Shown piece by piece: positions 56,040 to 64,000 of a stretch of DNA of 64,000 bases. Position numbers and translations under genes: made by a program. The notes beneath the pieces were generated by a model that did no database searches, was not told the DNA's origin, and saw nothing but the letters and a program-made list of their open reading frames with translations. Each line of letters starts with the position of its first letter. Position 1 is the first letter of the stretch. This DNA is from Delphinus delphis (taxonomy: Eukaryota > Chordata > Mammalia > Artiodactyla > Delphinidae): assembly GCF_949987515.2 (NCBI RefSeq), contig NC_082686.1:47407559-47471558 (forward strand), written 5' to 3'.

Positions 56040-56265
56040 AGGCCCTCTACCAGGCAAACCCATCACCAGCCAGGTGCTCAATCTGTGCATTATTTTATTT
56101 AATCCTCACAGCATCCCTTTCAGTTAGTCCTGTATTGGTGATCAAATAAGAAAACCAAAGCTCAGAATAATTAAATAACTTCCCTAGAGTCTCATGGATG
56201 TTAAGTATCAGACTTGGAATTCAAACTTGGATCTGAGTTACACCGAAACCTATGCTCTTTATTTT
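56040..56265 (-). mobile_element. MIR SINE fragment
   Basis: 'ctcaatctgtgcattatttt', 'atttaatcctcacagcatcc', 'aataacttccctagagtctc' and 'gaattcaaacttggatctga' follow the MIR minus-strand order. Confidence 0.85.
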
Positions 56266-56269
56266 TAGC

Positions 56270-57700
56270 TATTATCATTAAATAATTTCAAACGTACAGA
56301 AAATATACATGAATAATAAAGAACTCCTTTATACTCTTCACCCAAGTTCTCCAATTTTTAGCATTTTACCACATTTGCTTTCTCCCTCCCTCCTTCCTTT
56401 CCCCTCCACCTTTTTTCCTCCAGTCTCCCTCTTCCCAACCACCCCCTTTTGTTTATATACGTGTGTGTATGTATTTTTCTGAATCGACTTATATGCTTCA
56501 GTGTTGTTATCCTAAAAGCAAGTACACTTTTCTACATAACTATAGTATTACTATCAAATTCAGTAAATTAATATTGATACAGTATTACTTTCTAATCCGT
56601 AGTTCCCATTCAACTTTTCACCAAGTGTCTCAGTAATATCATTTGTTGAGGAAAAATTTGTTTTTTCTTTTGGTCCAGGATTATTTGTAGAGCATTGAGT
56701 TGTCATGGCTCTCCTTCAATCTTGAACAGTTCTTCAGTCTTTCCTTGTCTTTTGTGACTTGACATTTTTGAAGGGTACATTTTGTAAAATGTTCCTCACC
56801 TTAGGTTGGTGTGATATTTCCTTATTATGAGACTGAGTTTGTGCATTTGGGGGCAGGAATATCACAGAAGCAATGTTGTATTATTCTTAGTTAATCATAT
56901 GAGGAGACACATAAATGGAGTTGGTCCATACCAGCCCCACTTTGTTGAGGTGGTATATGCCAGATTTTTCCACTGTAAAGTTATAGTTTTTCCCTTTGCA
57001 ATTAATAAATATTTTTCTGGGAAGATAATTTGAGACTATGTAAATAAATATATTGTTCCTAAGTAAACTTTCTACTGTAGGGCAGAGCTTTCCCTTCTCC
57101 CCTATTTATTTTTGTATTTATTTATATCAGTATGCAGTTATAGATTCCTATTTTATTCAGAGGCTTATACTCCATTAATATCATTATTTATTTTGATGCC
57201 CAAATGATCCCAGATTTGGCGAGTGGAAGCTCCTCCAGCTGGCTCTTGTGTCCTTTTGAGAAGTCCTCATCATTTTCTGAGTACTTTCTTACTTTCTGGC
57301 ACAAGAAAATGTTCCATGTACATCTTGTACTTTCTCTACCCAGCCCTGGAATTATCCGCATCTTCAAAGTGACCTGGGTCCATTGTGGAAAATAGTATAT
57401 GGAAACCAAGATCTGGGCATTGGGTGTGCTCACTGGACAAGGGTGTGCTCATTGCCTCTAGACCCTCTCAGCCAAAAGAGCTAGGAAATAGACACATACT
57501 CACAGCCATGTCTGTTGCTCTATCTCTATCAAATACCGGAGAGATCAAATTGGTAGCTCCAGTTCTGATCTAACACCATGGAGCGTTCTAACTTTTACCC
57601 TTTCCATGTTTGTAACTCCCTCCCCCAACAGTGAGGATAATTTGGTTTCTGTTATCCTCAAAGTATTTACTGATTTGCTCATTGCCTCTGTGTGTAACCA
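56270..57700. mobile_element. L1ME-type LINE 3' region, long relic
   Basis: 'atttcaaacgtacagaaaat', 'gcattttaccacatttgctt', 'ttggtccaggattatttgta', 'gatgcccaaatgatcccaga', 'ggctcttgtgtccttttgag', 'gtactttcttactttctggc' and 'gaaaccaagatctgggcatt' follow the long untranslated 3' region of old L1M/L1ME elements. No ORF2 signature is visible, so orientation is left open. The open frames of 60-80 codons inside it are incidental. Confidence 0.75.
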
Positions 57701-57944
57701 GTCTTCCCACCTTGCCGGCTGCTTCCACCACCTTTACAGTCTTTTAAGCCTCATCAGCCCTACTCCCTCAAGGAGAGGGAAGAGAAATAATGTTTTTTTA
57801 ATGAAAAGGAAGGTAAAAAGAAGAAGATAAGAATCTCATACTTTTTCTGTACCTCAAGCCATCTGTATCTTCATGGCAAATCATTATGCTACTTCTGCAA
57901 AGATGTCATGGAAACCAGTTAAAGTTTATAATGACTGAAGGAAG

Positions 57945-58025
57945 AGTTCATATATTTATTCACTTAATTAAATGAGTGCCCACTATGTGTCAGGCACATT
58001 AAAAGACAGACATGGTACTTGCCTT
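57945..58025 (-). mobile_element. L2 LINE 3'-end fragment
   Basis: 'aatgagtgcccactatgtgt', 'caggcacattaaaagacaga' and 'catggtacttgcctttgtga' match the reverse L2 terminus. Confidence 0.75.
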
Positions 58026-58059
58026 TGTGAATATATTATCTAGTGGATTATTTTTATTA

Positions 58060-58118
58060 AACTTACTACTTATTAGTAACATTTGGTGGCAGCACTATGT
58101 TAAGCACTTTGTGTTACT
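58060..58118 (-). mobile_element. MIR SINE, left piece
   Basis: 'ttactacttattagtaacat' and 'gcagcactatgttaagcact' match the MIR minus-strand start. The element continues at 58378 after a CHR SINE. Confidence 0.8.
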
Positions 58119-58377
58119 CTTTTTTTTGGCTGCGCTTGGTCTTCGTTGTGGCACATGGGTTATTCTTTGTTGCGGTGTGCGGGCTTCTCTAGTTGCAGGC
58201 ACGTGGGCTTCTCTAGTTGTGGCAGGCGGGCTCCAGAGAGTGCGGGCTCAGTAGTTGTGGCTCACGGGCTTAGTTGCCCCAACACATGTGGGATCTTAGG
58301 TCCCTGACCAGGGATCAAACCCGCGTCCCCTGTATTGAAAGGCAGATTCTAAACCACTGGACCACCAGGGAAGCCCC
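58119..58377 (-). mobile_element. CHR-1-like SINE inserted in a MIR
   Basis: Reverse-complement CHR: 'ttggctgcgcttggtcttcg', 'gttgcggtgtgcgggcttct', 'cctgaccagggatcaaaccc' and 'ctggaccaccagggaagccc'. Flanks 'tgttact' (58112-58118) and 'tgttacc' (from 58380) are the remains of a TSD. The 'gggcttctctagttg' unit occurs twice inside. Confidence 0.92.
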
Positions 58378-58575
58378 ATGTTACCTAATGTTAATCCACA
58401 CAACAACCCTATGGGAGAAATTGTATTTTTTCTCCACCTTACAGGTAAAGGAACTGACATTTGGAAATACTAAGCAACCTTTCTAACATAATTGAACTAA
58501 TTAGTGAGAGATCTGAAATTTGAATTTAGATTGGTCTGACTCCAGAGCCCCAGTTCTAAACACTTGGGCTGTATG
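58378..58575 (-). mobile_element. MIR SINE, right piece
   Basis: 'gttaatccacacaacaaccc', 'tatgggagaaattgtatttt', 'ttacaggtaaaggaactgac' and 'ttggtctgactccagagccc' continue the MIR interrupted at 58118. Confidence 0.9.
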
Positions 58576-58856
58576 AGAACCAATAAAGTAGAATTATCCA
58601 CTATGATATATTCCAGGAGGAGTCATGATTTACCGAATCTTGACTGCAAACCCTCCTATATTAACTGCTAGCTAAATGTGGCTAGTTAGTACAAGAAATT
58701 TGGCTAATCCAAGTTGAGATGTGCTATAATTGTGAAATAAACATTGAATTTCAGGGACTTACTACAAAAAAAATAAGGTATCTCATTAATTATTTTTATA
58801 TTAACTACATATTGAAATATTAATACTTTGGATATATTGAGTTAGATAAAATACAT
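58576..58856. other. AT-rich unique sequence
   Basis: Nothing recognised. Confidence 0.5.
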
Positions 58857-58872
58857 TAAAATTATTTTTACC

Positions 58873-59340
58873 TTCACAGTAGCCAAAAAGTGGAAACAAC
58901 TCAGATGTCCAACAACAGATGAGTAGATAAGCAAAATGTAGTATATACCTACAATGGAATATTATTCAACCTTTAAAAAGGAATGGAAATCTGATATATG
59001 CTGCAACATGGATGAACCTTGAAGACAAATGCTAAGTGAAATAAGCCAGTCACAAAAGAATAAATAATGTCTGATTCCACTTGTATCAGGTACCTAGAAT
59101 AGTGAGATTCATAGAGACAGAAAGTAGAATAAGGTTACCAAGGGCTGGGGGAAGCGAGAATAGGAAGTTATTGTTTCATGAGTATAGAATTTATGTTTGG
59201 GGTGACACAAAAATTCTGGAGATGGATAGTGATGATGGTTGCACAACAGTGTGAATGTATGTACTTAATTCTACTGAATTATACACTCAAAAATGGCTAA
59301 GATGATAAGTTTCATGTTATTTATATTTTACCACAATTTT
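58873..59340 (+). mobile_element. L1M LINE 3' end with TSD
   Basis: Sense ORF2 end and 3' UTR: 'gtggaaacaactcagatgtc', 'caatggaatattattcaacc', 'caacatggatgaaccttgaa', 'gaataaataatgtctgattc' and 'atggctaagatgataagttt' to 'atttataccac'-like end. The TSD 'taaaattatttttacc' (58857-58872) recurs as 'taaaatttatttttacc' (59341-59357), one base longer. 5'-truncated at about 470 bp. Confidence 0.93.
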
Positions 59341-59357
59341 TAAAATTTATTTTTACC

Positions 59358-60114
59358 ATTTTTCTTTTTAATGAGACTACTAGAAAATTTAACATTACAT
59401 AGGTGCCTTGTAATATATCTCTGTTAGACAGCATTGCTATAGTATTGTATTTATGAATACAGAAAAGTAAATTCCTTATCAAACTTCCCCTTTTCACATG
59501 GCATATTGAAGAGATTCTGACATACCACAGTGGGCCTAAATCAGACTTTTCACTTTTTGTTCAGTCAGCTTTGAAAGGGTTAAAGAACAGCTTTTCGCTT
59601 AAAATTATACTAATAATATAGACTTTTGAAATATAAGCAACTGTATGAGATAATATCCATTTGTTGTTTTAATAATTCTTAATTTTCCATTTGCACAGTA
59701 TCCACTGGGCCTCTTTTCCAGAACTAACGTAACTGTCTCTGCTTGTGTATATCCTAAAATATAATTATCATAAATTTCATCATGATTAAAATTTCTTTGG
59801 ATCCATGGGATTAATATTAGTCTGTCAATTAAATTTCAAAAACTGAGCCCCAAGGACAGGCATTCTCTCCCCTTCCTATAGCCTTCCTGTCACAGTGTCT
59901 ACTGCAAATGGATATCTTCAGGGGAGGAAAGAGGAAAGCTGAGCTGAATCGCAGTTCTGTAGTAGAACAGACAGCTGATGGAATTATGTGTACGTGTAGA
60001 TAAGCAGAACAGATTCTCTAAAGGGTCATTTTCCACCTACTTACAGGTGACCAAGCAACCAAGTAAAGAAGGAAAATAGCAGGGAAAAAATATTCCTAAT
60101 CTTCTAGTGGTTAT
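59358..60114. other. AT-rich unique sequence
   Basis: Nothing recognised. Confidence 0.5.
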
Positions 60115-60212
60115 TTTTTCACTGACCCTGAGCTTCAATTTCCTCCTCTGTGAAGGTTTTGCACTGAAAGATATCTTGGTTCTGTTTAAGCACTAATATT
60201 CTGTGAGTCTGT
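60115..60212 (+). mobile_element. MIR SINE fragment
   Basis: 'cactgaccctgagcttcaat', 'ttcctcctctgtgaaggttt' and 'gcactaatattctgtgagtc' follow MIR 3'-half order. Confidence 0.5.
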
Positions 60213-60624
60213 CAATTGATGACTTGAAAATTATCCAGGAAAACCTAACTCTAAGCCTTTTGCTCAACTCTTACTAATAGCTATCACTGCAGGTGTCTGT
60301 AAGGTGTTGGGAGATATATCAGTATCAGTTCTTAAAAATATAGTGAGGTTGAAACTCATTTAAAACTGTCGTTTTTTGTTTGTTTATTTCTGTGAATTGT
60401 GAAAAGAAATACAGGGGTCTCAGTAGCAGAGCTGGATCACAGGTTATCACAGACAGTGTTCCTGGGCATGCCTCACTTTTACCTGACTCAGATTCCAGAC
60501 CCATCCTTCCACTGTCCTCTCCCCACCCCACGTGGATTATGTTCCTCCCTGGTACTCCCAAGGCACCCAGAGCTTAACTGCACCTTACCCTCAATCCCAC
60601 TTTAATTGCAACTGCCAACATACT
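60213..60624. other. Unique sequence
   Basis: No gene recognised. Confidence 0.5.
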
Positions 60625-60735
60625 TGTCTCTCCCCCAGTAGACTGGGAGTTCCTAGAGCAGAGTGCACCTTCCAACACTGTAGCCCCAGCCCCAAGCACA
60701 CAGTCAGAGCACGATAAATATGTATTGTTTGGAGG
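60625..60735 (+). mobile_element. L2 LINE 3'-end fragment
   Basis: 'ttgtctctcccccagtagac', 'tgggagttcctagagcagag' and 'gcacgataaatatgtattgt' match the L2 sense 3' end ('gtctccccactagaatgtaa', 'gctccatgagggcagggatt', 'ctcaataaatatttgtt'). Confidence 0.8.
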
Positions 60736-61002
60736 AAGCATCACCAACCACTTTGACCAAGTGGACAGAGGAAAGAAGCAACTCTAGAGTAAACCAACTT
60801 TAAAACAACATCTCAATGAGCTAGAAGGTCAAGAAAGAAGAAAGCACACATATTAAACCTCTCAGTCACTTTTAAATTCCAGGCTTTTAAACTTTTTCCT
60901 AACAGACATTTACCAGCAGCAAAATTGACAGATTTAAATTTCACATATTATCCTCTCCTTCATCTTCCCTAAGGGTGGGATTAGTGACTTATACATAAAA
61001 AT
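60736..61002. other. Unique sequence
   Basis: Nothing recognised. Confidence 0.5.
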
Positions 61003-61017
61003 AAGAAGTCTGGATAA

Positions 61018-61103
61018 TATGTATAACTGATTGACTTTGCTGTACACCTGAAATTAACACAACATTGTAAACCACTATACTCCGATAAAATTTTTTTTTA
61101 AAA
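61018..61103 (+). mobile_element. Very short L1 3'-end insertion with TSD
   Basis: Sense cetartiodactyl L1 terminus: 'gactttgctgtacacctgaa', 'attaacacaacattgtaaac', 'cactatactccgataaaatt'. TSD 'aagaagtctggataa' (61003-61017) versus 'aagaggtctggataa' (61104-61118), one mismatch in 15, so only about 86 bp were inserted. Confidence 0.95.
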
Positions 61104-61294
61104 AAGAGGTCTGGATAAGCCGCAAAATAGAAAAGTATCTCCCAGTGAAACAGGTCTGTTTGGGAAAACCTGGTATAATGAGAGGTGACTCTCTCTTCTT
61201 TTGAAACCCACCTGTGGGCAATGTTTTGGAGTTATACATATTTTAGGGTTTCCGTTTTTCTAAAGTGAAAATGATGCTAACAGGTTAACTTTTT

Positions 61295-61678
61295 ATTTAT
61301 TTATTTTTAAAGATTTTATTTATTTATTTATTTTTGGCTGCATCGGGTCTTAGTTGCAGCATGCGGGATCTTTGGTTGTGGCACACGTACTCTTTGTTTC
61401 AGCACGCAGCCTTCTCTCTAGTTGCGGCATACGGGTTTTCTCTTCTCTAGTTGTGGCGGGCAGGCTCTAGGGCACATGGGCTCTGTAGTTGTGGCGTGCG
61501 TGGGCTCTGTAGTTTGCGGCACGCAGGCTCTAGTTGAGGCACGCAAGCTCAGTAGTTGTGGCGCGCAGGCTTAGCTGCCGTGTGGCATGTGGGATCTTAG
61601 TTCCCTGAGCAGGAATCGAACCCACGTCCCCTGCATTGGAAGGCAGATTCTTTACCACTGGACCACCAGGGAAGTCGC
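61295..61678 (-). mobile_element. Expanded CHR SINE (384 bp) with TSD
   Basis: Reverse-complement CHR ('ttttggctgcatcgggtctt' to 'ctggaccaccagggaagtcg') with a middle part enlarged by at least six repeats of a unit like 'tagttgtggcgcgcaggctc'. TSD CAGGTTAACTTTTT (61281-61294) recurs at 61679-61692. At 384 bp it is about 120-190 bp longer than the other CHR copies here. Confidence 0.95.
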
Positions 61679-61693
61679 CAGGTTAACTTTTTT

Positions 61694-62304
61694 AAAAAGA
61701 TGAGGAAAACATATTTTTGACTTCGGAATCTTGCTGTTACAAATAATTTGTACTTTTCGGTTTCCAGGTGCTATTTCTTCATATACTTCCAGAATGCCAA
61801 AATACCACGTGACAGCTATTTTAGCTCTAAGACATTCCTCAAGTGTCCTATTTTGATGTCATTATGTAATGCTTTTCTCTTGGCATAGCTATATCATCAC
61901 TCTGTAGCCATGTTGGTACATATCACTGCATAGCTCTCTTCACTTTTGCATCTCCATTACTTTTCCAAATGGGTACTAGTTCTCCCAAAACTAGAGAAAA
62001 AAGGAGAGAAGGAATAATTCCAGCAGCATCTCAAGTTGGACCAATGTTTTCTTCTTGGCTAGAAAGTTCCTTTGTGAACAGGAAAATACATGAGTTAGAA
62101 GTATTTCTCCCCTATCAGCCCTTCTTCTCTTTAAAATGTTGTTTCATCCTAATCTTGTTTTCCTTTCTAATGACACATCTTATAAAGACATGTTATATCA
62201 GCAGAAAGCTTGTTTAATTTTTCAGCTCAAATCTTGCCTTAGTAACTTTTGTCTTTAATAGCCTAAAGGACAGGTATACAAGTATAAGCACACAATTTTC
62301 AGTT
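61694..62304. other. Unique sequence
   Basis: No gene recognised. Confidence 0.5.
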
Positions 62305-62830
62305 CACTTCAACAGATACTTACTGAGTGCCCACAATATACCACGCAAAACTCAGAATCTAGTAGGAGAGGCACACATCAAAATTCTAATTGTAATGCTT
62401 TATGCATTGTAACATAGGGCTAAACATAGTGCTGTCTGAGTCTATGTGAACTGCAGGGCAGAGAGGTTGCATGGGGTAGAGGTGGGTGTGGAAATATTTG
62501 AACTGGATGCCTTGGGGGAGGAGGAGTAGGTTTCTGCCAGGGGAAGGGTAAAGGAGAGCATTCTCAGCAGAGGGCACCATGTGAGCACAGGCACGCTGGC
62601 ACGAGAGCACATGATGGGCTCAGCAGTGGCAAGCTGCCCCCATGCCCGAAGGACAGGAGTAAGGTGTCCAGCTTTGTCTTAGGTAATGTGGAATTTTTAT
62701 TTGGGTCCAAGATGTTAAGAGCCTTGATGCTTTGATGCCAGATGTTATAACTGTATTCCATAGACAGTGGGGAGCCACCAGAGGCATTTTAGCAGAAAAA
62801 TTATAGTCAGGGAGGTATAGTCGGAAACCT
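62305..62830 (-). mobile_element. L2 LINE fragment, about 525 bp
   Basis: 'cttcaacagatacttactga', 'gtgcccacaatataccacgc', 'ggggaagggtaaaggagagc', 'catgtgagcacaggcacgct', 'tgttaagagccttgatgctt' and 'agtggggagccaccagaggc' follow the reverse L2 order from its 3' end inward. Confidence 0.8.
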
Positions 62831-64000
62831 TCAGGATTTGGAACCAGAAGGCCTCTTTGTGGGACTCTGGTATGTTTCTCCTGAGAAGAAACTCAGTGCT
62901 CATCTAACTTTAGCCTCATGTTTTATTCATGAAAATTGTGTAACTCAGGTTTAAATTTCACACCACTGGGTGCCCTCTACTTGACATAAAGCCTTAAGGA
63001 AGCCACTATATCCCAGATTCCCCAAAGTCATCCCTGGGTTTAAGCAAGGCTATCCCTGTGACCTGAGGGGGCTACCTCTATGCACTTTACTGATGAAGGA
63101 TGCTAGGACCCCTGTGGGGTGGGGATGGGGAATGAGTGAGTCGGCCCCAGCATGGGGACCAGCAGCATACATTACAACCTTACAAATGCAAGGGGGTATT
63201 TCAGCCCTGCGGGGAGAATCTGGGTAGGGGGCTACAGCGTGATTCCAAGTGAGCTGCCTGAGTTGGGGCCAGAACCCAAGCAGCAGTTAGGGAATGTGGA
63301 TCAGGAGACATGGAAAGACAAGAATTATACAAGGAAGCTGAACCCCATCCAAATAAACTAGGTGCTGAGCAGCTGTAGTCCTAGCAGAAAAAGTAAATAC
63401 ACTGAGGAAACCAAGGAGAACGATTGATCCTAAGGGCTGAGCAAGTCAGGACGTGATCAGAGAAAGGCTCCTCTGCATCCAGTAAACCAGTGGCCGGGGC
63501 TCACTCTGGGCCCTCCAGAGAGCACCCCTAGGCAGGAAGAGGACTCTAGGCCTCCCTTTCTGGTGTGGCCAGACCAGTCATGGTTCTTACGGGCCAAAGA
63601 ACCAGACAGAACACAGTCTGAAGACTCCAGATCTTAATTTTTAGCCACTGGGCAGGGGTGAGGAGGAAGGCCTGGTACCCAGGGTACTTCTGAGTTTCCA
63701 TGCAACTCCATTGTTTGGCATCCTAAGCCAGAGCCAGATGGCAGGGTGACAAGGATGTTCCACTCAGACCAGCTTCACAATAGCTTTCCAGGAATGCATC
63801 GTATAATCTCCATTCTTAGTGTTCTGGTGCTTGACTTTAAGGTTCTTTTGTAATTTTTCTTAAGAAACACTGCGCTGCATACATAATAGCAGCTCTGCTT
63901 TCAACCACAAATATCTTTAAATGAGAAAGGGCTAATCCTCCCTTATTTAAAATGTATTATATGCCAAACCCGGTGTTATAAAGCATTCATTTTGAAACTT
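62831..64000. other. Unique sequence to the window end
   Basis: No gene recognised. A short open frame at 63152-63361 has no motif. The last 60 bases ('tattatatgccaaacccggt') may be the start of a minus-strand MIR cut by the window edge. Confidence 0.45.

Overview
The window is nuclear DNA from a placental mammal, almost certainly a cetacean (whale or dolphin) or a close relative. The diagnostic evidence is eight tRNA-derived CHR SINEs (Cetacea-Hippopotamidae-Ruminantia family). Four are the young, CpG-rich CHR-2 form and four are the older, T-rich-flanked CHR-1-like form. The 3' end of a cetartiodactyl-type L1 occurs at about 10.7, 34.2 and 61.0 kb. I see no BovB, Bov-A or Bov-tA elements, which argues against a ruminant.

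I recognise no complete protein-coding gene, rRNA, functional tRNA or CRISPR array. Most of the 64 kb reads as intron or intergenic DNA: AT-rich, CpG-poor outside the SINEs, with only short chance open frames. What can be annotated is a layered transposon record. Ancient MIR, L2, MER5/MER20 (hAT), MaLR LTR and L1M fragments form the background. Younger L1 and CHR insertions lie on top, several with readable target-site duplications (TSDs).

Layout. 0-8 kb: two MLT1-like LTRs, a decayed tRNA-Ile-like relic, MIRs and a broken L2. 8-17 kb: L2/MIR, microsatellites, two MER5A copies, a possible exon pair or conserved element at 11.96-12.42 kb, an old L1 piece, and two CHR SINEs in opposite orientation. 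17-31 kb: mostly unique sequence with MIR/MER5 relics, one MaLR-like LTR and a MER20 with an exact 8-bp TSD. 31-42 kb: the most transposon-dense part, with three L1 segments (two of them split by CHR-2 SINEs), a MIR split by an unidentified insertion of about 0.7 kb, another CHR-2 SINE, and L2/MIR. 42-56 kb: mostly unique, with a diverged 100-bp duplication at 48.6/49.4 kb and two sites that look like possible exons (50.92 and 55.04 kb). 56-64 kb: a long L1M 3' region, a MIR split by a CHR SINE, two L1 3' ends with TSDs, an expanded CHR SINE, and L2.

I found no clear new biological system. The best leads are the possible exons at 11.96-12.42 kb and 50.92-51.16 kb, the unidentified insertion at 35.9-36.6 kb, the local duplication at 48.6/49.4 kb, and several hairpins outside known repeats. 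All family names come from recalled consensus features and were not checked by a search. Boundaries of old repeats are approximate, give or take tens of bases.
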